Source of the DNA: DATLXH01 sp035576005 | GTDB taxonomy: Bacteria > Acidobacteriota > Thermoanaerobaculia > Gp7-AA8 | Direction of reading: 5' to 3' | NCBI GenBank assembly: GCA_035576005.1 | Contig: DATLXH010000023.1 | Span: 1-9,982, forward strand | DNA length: 9,982 bases | Shown: positions 1 through 6,213 of the stretch, in pieces | Layout of the letters: each line of letters starts with the position of its first letter | Numbering within the stretch: position 1 is the first letter of the stretch | Program-made: the position numbers and the translations under genes | The notes under the pieces: model-generated | The model's input: the letters and a program-made list of their open reading frames with translations, nothing else | Database searches by the model: none | What the model was told of the DNA's origin: nothing

Positions 1-95
1 TGGCTTGGATGCGAGGCGCACGGCGATTTTGCGACGAAGGCATAGTCGACACTATGTCAAGGAGCGAAATTGCCGTGCAACGAAGCAGACAGGCC
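1..95. repeat. Dispersed hairpin repeat, copy 1
   Basis: Positions 1-79 match 5971-6049 in the same orientation with about 17 substitutions and no gaps. The copy folds on itself. Bases 18-32 pair with 64-78 over 15 bp (two G-T wobbles). An inner hairpin pairs catagt (41-46) with actatg (51-56) around a 4-nt loop. A weaker outer stem pairs 2-12 with 85-95 (9 of 11 positions, one wobble), which sets the right edge used here. No transposase is nearby. Seen directly: the repetition and the pairing. Inferred: a REP/REPIN-like or non-autonomous mobile element, or a structured RNA. The left edge may lie outside the window. Confidence 0.8.
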
Positions 96-173
96 GCTAT
101 CCGTCGTCTCGCGGCGAAGGTCTGTGAGAAATGCGGGCTAGTCAGTCAGGTGAATGGGTCGCGCTGAAAAGCG
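96..173. other. Short intergenic stretch
   Basis: This lies between repeat copy 1 and the terminator of the small secreted-protein gene. A plus-strand frame is open from position 4 through the repeat to a stop near 170, but its first third is the hairpin repeat and it has no ribosome binding site, so I do not call a gene. Confidence 0.4.
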
Positions 174-198
174 AAAAGCGCAGGCTCTCGCCTGCGCC
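174..198 (-). terminator. Rho-independent terminator of the small secreted-protein gene
   Basis: Read on the minus strand, an 8-bp perfect stem (bases 178-185 pair with 190-197) with a 4-nt loop is followed by TTTT, CG and CTTTT. It sits 32 bases after the stop codon at 230-232. Strong stem, short loop and T-rich tail in the right order make a classical intrinsic terminator, with the first T tract at 174-177. Confidence 0.8.
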
Positions 199-229
199 TT
201 GATCAATTCGAAGAGGAACCTGCGAATCG

Positions 230-559
230 TCAGGTCTTTGACACCTTGTCGATCATCAACTCTTCGCCCTCTCCGCAATTGACGAGCTTGCCACTAACGC
301 GAACCGTGGAATTGCCGTCCTTACCGAGAGCAGTGAGCCTGGCCTTGCTCTTGTCGCAGACCTTGAACTGCGTATTCTCGCTGTTAGCAACACGAAACAC
401 GCGCGTACAATCCCTGGCCGTGCTGCCGTCGCTGCAAACGAGCTTACCGGTGAGCTCGACGTTTTTCATCGATGCTTTCTTGACCTTACAGTGTTCCCCA
501 CCAGCGAACGCCACTCCTGTCGACATCACAAAAACCATTGCCACCGCGAGTTTCTTCAT
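230..559 (-). CDS. Small exported cysteine-rich protein, unknown function
   Basis: The product is 109 aa. I use the ATG at 559 because AAGGAG (566-571) lies 6 nt upstream; the frame extends to 619 but those 20 extra residues are charged and would hide the signal peptide. Residues 1-19 form a signal peptide (Lys2-Lys3, hydrophobic core, Ala-Phe-Ala before the predicted cut), so the mature protein is probably periplasmic or secreted. The mature part has five cysteines (24, 42, 51, 68, 95) and alternating short hydrophobic strands, with TGKLVC and SGKLVNC as a loosely repeated pattern, compatible with a small beta-barrel (OB-like) fold. That fold is inference. It lies about 180 nt downstream of the M1 aminopeptidase on the same strand but appears to have its own promoter motif and terminator. 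I do not recognise the family. Confidence 0.8.
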   Translation of the reverse strand: MKKLAVAMVFVMSTGVAFAGGEHCKVKKASMKNVELTGKLVCSDGSTARDCTRVFRVANSENTQFKVCDKSKARLTALGKDGNSTVRVSGKLVNCGEGEELMIDKVSKT

Positions 560-565
560 ATGCTT

Positions 566-571
566 CTCCTT
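566..571 (-). promoter_or_regulatory. Ribosome binding site AAGGAG deciding the start at 559
   Basis: A strong Shine-Dalgarno match read on the minus strand, 6 nt before the ATG. It argues for the start at 559 over the upstream in-frame ATG at 619, which has no such site. Confidence 0.8.
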
Positions 572-587
572 TTCGTACCTTCGACGG

Positions 588-597
588 CGAATATAGG
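588..597 (-). promoter_or_regulatory. Putative promoter -10 region (CCTATATTCG)
   Basis: Reading on the minus strand, CCTATATTCG contains TATATT about 30 nt before the start of the small secreted-protein gene. The identical 10-mer occurs at 3521-3530 upstream of the DUF72 gene. I see no good -35 box at 17 nt spacing. A -10 role is inferred from position and from the repetition. Confidence 0.4.
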
Positions 598-619
598 CCG
601 CAGGTAACGGACAAGTCAT

Positions 620-739
620 CGGGATTCTGTGAACGATGTGCTACGAATTATCAAACCCGACTACACACGCCAGAACTCCGTTCAGTCCTGAGCGTGCGGG
701 TTAAGAGGCAAGACCGGCAGCTCATGAAATCAGGTTTGT
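620..739. other. Intergenic gap between aminopeptidase and small secreted-protein gene
   Basis: There is no gene and no clear terminator hairpin after the aminopeptidase stop at 740-742. It probably holds upstream control sequence for the small exported-protein gene. Confidence 0.4.
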
Positions 740-3331
740 CTACCGCTCCATGTCTTTGATCCACTCCTCCAGCCGGGCCCCCTGCATCGACTTGAAGCTG
801 ATGCAGTTGGCGATCCTCTCGAGCGACAGGTCCATCGCGCGCTCAACCGCTGGCTGGGGATGAGCCGCATAAAACGCCTTGATCTCTTTCAAATTCTCTG
901 AGTCGCAGAACGCTACGGCAGAACCAAGAACTGTGCTCCGCATCCGGTCCGGGATTTTCTTTTCGATATCGGCCCAGCGCGAAGTAACGAAGTCCCAACC
1001 GAGCTCGGTCCCGTAGCGGTTCAGAACGACCGCCGCCAGAAGGCGGCCGGAGTCCTGGTTCCTGACCTCTTCGGAAATGGCCAGGTTCAGCGTGCGCCCC
1101 AGGAGCTCCGGGTCGCGAAATGACGCCAGGGATGAAAGCAGTTCCGACCGCTCCGAGGGATCTTTGCTCGAACGATACGTCGCAAGGTATTTCTCGTAGA
1201 GTGCGCTGTTTCCACCAAGAGCGGCCAGCCTCAGCACGACGCTGCGAAGACTGGGATCAATCGCTGAGCGATCGCCAAGATAAGCGAGGGCAAGCCTTCC
1301 CGCTTCTTTGAGGATCGCCGGATCCATCACGGTTCCTCCCAGGGCCTGGAGAACGTCGGCACGATGGGTCCTGGTCTCGTCCGATTCGCCCGGCCGGGGC
1401 TTCCAGCCGAGCTTGAGGAATTTCGGCCGGACGACAGTGCCGAGCCAGCGTCGGTATGCATCACGCTTCGCGGCCGGCACGTAGTAGCGCTCTATGCTCG
1501 TGAGCTGTTCGATCGCATCTCCGACGAGTGAGATTTCCTCGTCGTCGAGCAGCGCGCCTGAGAGCTCTAGATAGTCCGCGATCGAGCGCCCGCCCGCACG
1601 GACGAGATACCACTCGTCCCGATTCAGAACCATCTTCTCAGAAGAGCTCAGCTGCCCGGCGACGGCGACTACCCGTTTCCGATCGTCACTGGAATAGGAG
1701 GTGAGATAAAACCCGAGACCTGTGGGGTTCATCACGATCGGTTCATTACAGCCGGACAGCGGGAAGGTTTCCGCCCGCTCACTCATGATCCGGCATTCGG
1801 TGCGGCGGCCGATCCGAAAGCAAACTGGAATCTTCCACAGCTGGGGCGAAGCGTTTTTCAGGATCTCGCGATCAACGAAGAATCTCTTCTGCCGGATCGT
1901 CACGATCCTCTTTTCATCGTCGCAGCGACTGGACATCTCCACCAGAGGGAATCCCGGCTGCCTGATGAAACTGTTCATGATCTCGTCCACTGGCTTGTCG
2001 GTTGCGGTAGCCAGCGCATCCGTGAAATCGTGCGCAGAGCTGTTTGCCCAGGCGTGCCTGGACAAATAGGTGTTGATGCCCTTTCTGAAAGGCTCCTCTC
2101 CCATGTAGGACTCGAGCATCCGTAGCAGCGCTGCCGTCTTCCCGTAAGCGATCGAGTCGAAAAGCTGGTCGATCTGATCCGTCGTCTCGGCTCGTGCGCG
2201 GATCGGGCGCGTGTTCCGGAGCACGTCGGTGTTCATCGTTGAGCCGGCGGACCGGACGCGTGTGATGCCGGACTTCCACTCGGGCTTCCATTCTTCGATC
2301 GGTTTTGATGTGGCCCATGATGCGAAGCCCTCGTTGAGCCAGATGTCGTCCCACCATTCCATGGTCACCAGGTCGCCGAACCACATGTGGGCAGTCTCGT
2401 GAGCAATGATCCCTGCGATCCGTTTCTGCTGTTCGACGGTCGCGTGCTTATCGTCCATGAGTAATGCAGTCTCACGGAAGATCACTGCGCCGGCGTTCTC
2501 CATTGCACCGGCACGGAAATCGGGAATCGCGATCTGGTCCAGTTTCCCGAATGGATATTTGATTCCGAAGTACTTGTTAAAGTAGCGAACCACATGTTTC
2601 GTGGCTTCCATGGCGAAGGATCCGAGCTGAACCTTGTCGGGTGCTGCGCAGATCCGCAGAGGGATCCCGTCGACCGCATCTTCCAGGCACTTGAAGTCAC
2701 CGGCGACGAGCGCGACCAGATAGGAGGACATCCTGGGTGTAGTCGCGAAACGGAGGGTGTGTTTGTCAGGACCGGGACCCGGGGTATCGGAGACGACAGC
2801 GCCGTTGGAGATCGCGGTATCGCCTTTGTCGACGGTCAGTGAAATGTCGAAGGTCGCTTTCATCCCGGGCTCGTCGAACGATGGGAACGCGCGGCGAGCA
2901 TCGGTCGCCTCCATCTGGCTTGCCGCGTACTTTCGCGAGTTGCTCTTGCCCAGGTAGAAGCCGCGAAGCTCGTTGTTGAGGATTCCGGTATAGCGGATCT
3001 CGATCACGGCGTCCCCGATTGGTAATGGCTCAGTCACCGCGAGGACGGCCCATTGACTTTCCGGAACGAGGGTGACTTTCGCTTTCTGTCGCTTTCCGCC
3101 GGCCGTGATCGTCACGTCATGAAACTCAATCTCCAGAGCATGAAGGATGACCTCGAGCGTCGGCTGCTGAACGCTGACGCGAATCGACTCCTCGCCGAGA
3201 AATTTGTCGCGTTGGAAATCAGGGGCGAGTCGGAGTTGATAATGTTGTGGGAGTACCGTGCGCGGCAGGCGCTGCGCCAAGGCGCTTACCGGGAACAACA
3301 GAACCAGTATGAGGATGGTGACTCGTTTCAT
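740..3331 (-). CDS. Exported M1 family zinc aminopeptidase
   Basis: This 863-aa enzyme removes N-terminal amino acids from peptides using one zinc ion. The start at 3331 is chosen because GAGGT (3336-3340) precedes it and because it exposes a signal peptide (residues 1-19, Ala-Leu-Ala cut site); the frame opens 18 codons earlier. Residues about 22-205 are the M1 N-terminal beta domain. GAMEN, the exopeptidase substrate-anchor motif, is at 275-279. HETAH at 311-315 plus Glu334 (in LNEG) give the full HExxH-x18-E zinc site, and Tyr396 in YGKTAAL fits the transition-state tyrosine. Residues about 520-863 are helical and resemble the ERAP1-like C-terminal domain. Length is normal and nothing is missing. 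It is probably periplasmic or secreted, so a nutritional role in peptide breakdown is likely. It is divergent from the DUF72 gene, with 212 bp between their starts. Confidence 0.96.
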   Translation of the reverse strand: MKRVTILILVLLFPVSALAQRLPRTVLPQHYQLRLAPDFQRDKFLGEESIRVSVQQPTLEVILHALEIEFHDVTITAGGKRQKAKVTLVPESQWAVLAVTEPLPIGDAVIEIRYTGILNNELRGFYLGKSNSRKYAASQMEATDARRAFPSFDEPGMKATFDISLTVDKGDTAISNGAVVSDTPGPGPDKHTLRFATTPRMSSYLVALVAGDFKCLEDAVDGIPLRICAAPDKVQLGSFAMEATKHVVRYFNKYFGIKYPFGKLDQIAIPDFRAGAMENAGAVIFRETALLMDDKHATVEQQKRIAGIIAHETAHMWFGDLVTMEWWDDIWLNEGFASWATSKPIEEWKPEWKSGITRVRSAGSTMNTDVLRNTRPIRARAETTDQIDQLFDSIAYGKTAALLRMLESYMGEEPFRKGINTYLSRHAWANSSAHDFTDALATATDKPVDEIMNSFIRQPGFPLVEMSSRCDDEKRIVTIRQKRFFVDREILKNASPQLWKIPVCFRIGRRTECRIMSERAETFPLSGCNEPIVMNPTGLGFYLTSYSSDDRKRVVAVAGQLSSSEKMVLNRDEWYLVRAGGRSIADYLELSGALLDDEEISLVGDAIEQLTSIERYYVPAAKRDAYRRWLGTVVRPKFLKLGWKPRPGESDETRTHRADVLQALGGTVMDPAILKEAGRLALAYLGDRSAIDPSLRSVVLRLAALGGNSALYEKYLATYRSSKDPSERSELLSSLASFRDPELLGRTLNLAISEEVRNQDSGRLLAAVVLNRYGTELGWDFVTSRWADIEKKIPDRMRSTVLGSAVAFCDSENLKEIKAFYAAHPQPAVERAMDLSLERIANCISFKSMQGARLEEWIKDMER

Positions 3332-3543
3332 CGTTACCTCGGTTGTCTTCGGAAGGGAGTGACCAACGTCCGTCAGTTCCTGCAAGGAATGGGTTGCGAC
3401 ACATCTGCAACTCCGTTACCAGTTCATCGCGCTCATGGAACGGACTGTGAGCCCGGAGCCCCGAGCGCCGCCGGATGTTTCAGGCCATGCGATTGCAACC
3501 TACCGAGAGCAATCGTCCCCCCTATATTCGGGACTCAAATCGC
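3332..3543. other. Divergent intergenic region
   Basis: This separates the starts of the aminopeptidase (minus) and the DUF72 gene (plus) and must hold both promoters. The only motif I can point to is CCTATATTCG at 3521-3530. No convincing palindromic operator is visible. Confidence 0.5.
3521..3530 (+). promoter_or_regulatory. Putative promoter -10 region (CCTATATTCG)
   Basis: TATATT at 3523-3528 lies 15 nt before the ATG at 3544. A start site 6-9 nt downstream would leave a very short leader, which agrees with the lack of a Shine-Dalgarno sequence there. The same 10-mer lies upstream of the gene at 230-559. This is inference from position. Confidence 0.4.
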
Positions 3544-4305
3544 ATGGAAGAACGGCACAAGGAATCCGATACGCCCGCGCTCGTGAAGCTTGGGCTCTGC
3601 GGTTTCACGATGGCGGCGGAAGACTATTTCCGCTCATTCCCTCTCGTGGAAGTGCAGCAGACGTTTTACCAGCCGCCAGGGATCGAGACTCTCGAGCGCT
3701 GGCGGGCAATCGCTCCAGCCGGGTTCGAGTTCACGATCAAAGCGTGGCAACTCATCACGCATGAATCGCGGAGCCGGACCTACCGTCGCCTGAAACGTCC
3801 CCTCACCGATGATGAGAAGCAGGACTGCGGGGCATTCCGGTGGACGCCCATCGTTGAAGAGGGATGGAAGACGACACTTCGCTGCGCGACCGTGCTTCGC
3901 GCAACAGCAGTGCTCTTTCAATGTCCCGCCAGCTTTCGACCAACGAACGAGAACGTCAATCGAATGCACCACTTCTTTCGGATGATCGGTCGTGTCCAGG
4001 GGCTTCGGTATTTATGGGAGCCCCGAGGCGTGTGGCCTCACGAGTTGATTTCGTCGATCTGCAGCGAGCTCGATCTCGTGCATGTCGTCGATCCGTTCGT
4101 CAATCGCACAGTGACTCCCGATTCGATCTATTACCGGTTGCATGGAATCACCGGAAGCCGTCACGTCTACTCAGACCAGGAACTGAGAAAACTCCTCGAG
4201 ATGATTCCGTCTACCGGGGATCCCTACGTCCTGTTCAACAACATGCCTCGTATCGGCGACGCTGTCCGGTTCCGCAAGTTGCTCTCGGAGCACAGAAACG
4301 GCTGA
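3544..4305 (+). CDS. DUF72 (YecE-like) domain protein
   Basis: The product is 253 aa and covers the whole DUF72 family length. Family signatures in order: VQQTFYQPP (37-45, the V-E-x-N-S/T-F-Y region), FEFTIKAWQLITH (61-73), LFQCPASF (124-131), LWEPRGVW (157-164), YYRLHG (196-201) and VLFNNM (229-234). The family is a TIM-barrel-like fold, related to endonuclease IV-type barrels, with no agreed function. The start is uncertain: the frame opens upstream at 3475, but the ATG at 3544 follows a TATATT box closely and leaves a sensible N-terminus. A GTG at about 3583 just before the domain is also possible. No Shine-Dalgarno site is seen, so translation may be near-leaderless. The stop overlaps the reading frame of an ImmA/IrrE-like remnant that begins immediately downstream. 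Confidence 0.88.
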   Translation: MEERHKESDTPALVKLGLCGFTMAAEDYFRSFPLVEVQQTFYQPPGIETLERWRAIAPAGFEFTIKAWQLITHESRSRTYRRLKRPLTDDEKQDCGAFRWTPIVEEGWKTTLRCATVLRATAVLFQCPASFRPTNENVNRMHHFFRMIGRVQGLRYLWEPRGVWPHELISSICSELDLVHVVDPFVNRTVTPDSIYYRLHGITGSRHVYSDQELRKLLEMIPSTGDPYVLFNNMPRIGDAVRFRKLLSEHRNG

Positions 4306-4469
4306 CGATCGACAAGCTCGCTCTCCGAAACGATCGTCTCGATAGTTTCTGGTTCACCCTGGCTCATGAACTGGCGCATCTGATTCAACAGACTGGAAAC
4401 GCGGCTATGGTCGATGACCTGGATCAGCCATCAGCCACCGGCTGGATACACGTAAGGCCCTTGAAATAA
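4299..4469 (+). pseudogene. ImmA/IrrE-like metallopeptidase remnant (HELAH)
   Basis: A 56-residue open stretch follows the DUF72 stop. It reads RLTIDKLALRNDRLDSFWFT then LAHELAHLIQQ. This matches the core of the ImmA/IrrE (DUF955) domain found in XRE-family regulators and HigA-type antitoxins, where a sentence like 'LSLRxxxxDxFWFTxxHExxHxxxH' holds the HExxH zinc site. Here HELAH is intact. There is no start codon, helix-turn-helix or other upstream part in frame, and the preceding frame is just the shadow of the DUF72 gene. The remnant ends after a short unrelated tail. I read it as a broken 3' fragment of a TA or regulator gene left at this junction. Confidence 0.6.
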
Positions 4470-4551
4470 CCGGGATGCGGAAGGACTTGAACAAGCCTGC
4501 CTCTTCCGAGGTAGACTTCTCACCGCGTTCAGTCGTCTAAATCTGGTCACG

Positions 4552-5196
4552 ATGCCGCAGATCCGATTTCGCTTTGCCCCTGAGAAGCTGGTTCAAGCTC
4601 TCGCGTTCTTCGCGCATCAAGGCATCCGCGACCTGAACACGATGAAGGCTGCCAAGCTTCTTTTCCACGCCGACAAATATCATCTCCTGGAGCACGGCCG
4701 CCCCGTCATCGGTGACCAGTACGCCTGCATGGAGTATGGACCTGTTCCCTCGGCATCGCTCAACGTGATGAACGATGTCATCGCGAACGACGCTCATTTT
4801 CCTCCTGTGGCGAAGGATCTCTTCGACGAGTACCTGACGGTCGAGAAATCGATTTTCAAGAAGTATCCGGTCTTTCGCGCACGGAAAGCGCCTGATATGG
4901 ACGTCTTTTCTGACTCCGACGTCGAAGCGCTCGACTACGCGCGCAAAACGTACGGGGCGAAATCGGCGTGGAAGCTAAGCGAGGAATCGCACGACGAGCC
5001 ATCATGGAAGGTAGCGAATGAGCGGCGTGCACCCTACAGCAGCGTGATCATGGACTATCGGCTCTTTTTCGAAGGACATCCTGCGGCGGAGCACATGATT
5101 CACTTTATGGAGGCGCAGCAGGAAGACCGCGATGCCGCTCAGGAGCTCGCCACGCGCAGGACGCGGCCGGACCGGCCGCTCGCTGCCGCAGGCTAG
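4552..5196 (+). CDS. Panacea-domain (SocA-like, DUF4065) antitoxin candidate
   Basis: The product is 214 aa. Residues about 11-170 match the Panacea/SocA-like domain: MKAAKLLFHADKYHLLEHGR at 31-50, then PVIGDQYACMEYGPVPSAS (51-69) with the typical G-[RK]-P-[IV]-x-G-D and Y-G-P-V-P signatures, and LSEESHDEPSW at 142-152. Panacea domains are known as antitoxins that neutralise unrelated partner toxins; in Caulobacter SocA acts as a ClpXP adaptor for the toxin SocB. The C-terminal 25 residues are Arg/Ala-rich and probably disordered. Usually the toxin is next door in the same operon. Here the upstream neighbour is only an ImmA/IrrE-like fragment and the downstream gene is convergent, so no classical partner is visible. 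The ATG at 4552 has no strong ribosome binding site. The stop TAG (5194-5196) overlaps the convergent gene's stop. Confidence 0.85.
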   Translation: MPQIRFRFAPEKLVQALAFFAHQGIRDLNTMKAAKLLFHADKYHLLEHGRPVIGDQYACMEYGPVPSASLNVMNDVIANDAHFPPVAKDLFDEYLTVEKSIFKKYPVFRARKAPDMDVFSDSDVEALDYARKTYGAKSAWKLSEESHDEPSWKVANERRAPYSSVIMDYRLFFEGHPAAEHMIHFMEAQQEDRDAAQELATRRTRPDRPLAAAG

Positions 5197-5774
5197 CCGT
5201 AGCTCGCCAGGATCATCTTCTTCATCTTGCGAGTGATCACCGTGGACGCTCGGACCGCCTGATCGATTGACTTCACATGTTCCATGCTGAGCTGAGCGAC
5301 GAACTTGAACGATGTCGCGCGCACGATGGCGGAGAATTGCTCGACCTCTGGTCTGGTCAGGTCAATGACCGTTGGCTCGGTCACAAACGGATAATCGCCA
5401 GGATTCAGACGTACGATCGTTTCCTCCGGAACGTGTGCCGCGATGTTTCCGCGAAATGTACTGCCGGTCGATCCAGAGCATCGAAAGAACGTTGGATTGC
5501 CCTTGAGGAGAAGCTGAACGAACTTGAGCAGTTCGTATCCGACCGCGTCCCAGATCCCGAACTCGCCGAACTTTTTCTCCAGCGTGCTCTCCCGGCCAAA
5601 GCCGAGATAGGCTTCGACCGGCCCGATGTAGACGCTCATGATGTCGCGGTCGTCGATTGAGCCAGGCTGGGGGTCGTGCATTCCATGAGCGATACTTCCA
5701 CGATATCCAACCAGGATTGAGCTCGCCGGAATCAGCTCCGAAACCTGCTCATCCGTCAAACCTTCGAGCTGCAA
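5193..5774 (-). CDS. COG3541-type nucleotidyltransferase, probably frameshifted or chimeric
   Basis: The product is 193 aa. It starts at TTG (5774), supported by AAGGA at 5784-5788. Residues 19-94 match predicted nucleotidyltransferases of the pol-beta superfamily (COG3541, YcgL-like): VGYRGSIAHG (22-31), SIDDRDIMSVYIGP (39-52) with the metal-binding Asp42/Asp44, YLGFG (56-60), and YELLKFVQLLLKGNP (80-94). The family continues as N-V-L-S-x-L-W; here that appears in another frame (5490-5473, reading VLSMLW), so one base seems lost at 5490-5493. The continued frame then codes 99 residues of unfamiliar but coding-looking protein, ending in a Lys/Met-rich helix. Either the gene is decayed or its C-terminus comes from another gene. 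It is convergent to the Panacea gene and shares its stop-codon bases. Confidence 0.7.
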   Translation of the reverse strand: MQLEGLTDEQVSELIPASSILVGYRGSIAHGMHDPQPGSIDDRDIMSVYIGPVEAYLGFGRESTLEKKFGEFGIWDAVGYELLKFVQLLLKGNPTFFRCSGSTGSTFRGNIAAHVPEETIVRLNPGDYPFVTEPTVIDLTRPEVEQFSAIVRATSFKFVAQLSMEHVKSIDQAVRASTVITRKMKKMILASYG

Positions 5775-5970
5775 CTCTCACGTCCTTTCCCCGGGCGCAG
5801 GACCAAGTGCCTCGGCTCGCCTGGCTTCTGTCGAATGGCATGTTCAGCATAACCGAAGCAGGCAATCACGAACCTCGAACTGCCGCGGAATCTTCAATTG
5901 GACGAAGAAGCCGACGGCAACTTTTCCGGCCCGCCTTTCTCATAGCCCTTCGTCGAGAGGCGGCAGAGAG
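5775..5970. other. Intergenic stretch before repeat copy 2
   Basis: Together with the repeat this forms a gene-free region of about 310 bp between the nucleotidyltransferase start and the truncated hepT. Apart from the ribosome binding site at its left edge I see no gene, terminator or clear promoter in this part. Confidence 0.5.
5784..5788 (-). promoter_or_regulatory. Ribosome binding site AAGGA for the TTG start at 5774
   Basis: On the minus strand AAGGA is followed by 9 nt and then TTG. No ATG exists upstream in frame near the conserved N-terminus, so this site is what makes TTG credible as the start. Confidence 0.55.
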
Positions 5971-6049
5971 TGGCTTGGATGGGAGGCGCACGACGGTTTC
6001 GCGACGAGTGCATAGTTAACACTATGTCGAGGAGCGAAACCGTTCGGCA
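5971..6049. repeat. Dispersed hairpin repeat, copy 2
   Basis: This is a direct copy of 1-79. Bases 5988-6002 pair with 6034-6048 with two mismatches near the base of the stem and a perfect upper 10 bp. The inner hairpin catagt (6011-6016) with actatg (6021-6026) is unchanged. Where the copies differ in the upper stem the changes come in pairs: G23-C73 becomes A5993-T6043, A26-T70 becomes G5996-C6040, and two wobble pairs become Watson-Crick. The outer stem of copy 1 is not preserved. It ends about 40 bp from the broken end of the hepT remnant. Confidence 0.8.
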
Positions 6050-6087
6050 TCACAGAGGTAATCACCTGCCATTTCATCCTCCGCTCG

Positions 6088-6213
6088 TTACTTCGTGCGC
6101 TCAACGCCGCGATCGTTCTTCACATCATCGATCGTTTTGTTCCTGGCAAAGGCGATGGCTTCACGCCCGAGCTCGCGCATATGCGCAAGACGCTCGTTCT
6201 CAGTGGGCGGCAT
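6088..6213 (-). pseudogene. hepT: Truncated HepT-like toxin remnant
   Basis: Forty-one codons starting with ATG at 6213, which lies inside the end of mntA (14-nt overlap, the usual mntA-hepT arrangement). The sequence starts MPPTENERLAHMRELGREAI and continues with AFARNKTIDDVKNDR. This matches the N-terminus of HepT (HEPN-family) proteins, which are normally about 110-140 aa and continue after D-R with a helix like LALALVRxxEIxGEAA. Here the match ends and a stop follows six codons later. The catalytic HEPN motif R-x4-H-x-Y, in the C-terminal half, is absent, so the peptide cannot be an active RNase. Hairpin repeat copy 2 lies just beyond the break. Confidence 0.65.

Noticed and set aside
3..170. 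Open plus-strand frame through repeat copy 1 (contains MSRSE), mirrored in copy 2 as a frame running 5970-6215
   Set aside because: The shared peptide comes from the hairpin repeat itself. The substitutions follow stem pairing, there is no ribosome binding site, and the frames diverge right after the repeat.
246..596. 116-codon plus-strand frame
   Set aside because: Antisense shadow of the small secreted-protein gene, which has a signal peptide, ribosome binding site and terminator.
1914..2384. 156-codon minus-strand frame
   Set aside because: Out-of-frame shadow inside the M1 aminopeptidase; Arg/His-rich composition typical of a wrong frame.
3053..3586. 177-codon plus-strand frame
   Set aside because: Antisense to the aminopeptidase signal and N-terminal domain; no recognisable sequence.
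3864..4298. Upstream part of the frame that carries the HELAH fragment, as a 201-aa gene
   Set aside because: This part overlaps the DUF72 gene in a second frame and has shadow-like composition; only the segment from 4299 is protein-like.
5277..5660. 127-codon plus-strand frame
   Set aside because: Antisense to the nucleotidyltransferase-like gene, which has family motifs on the other strand.
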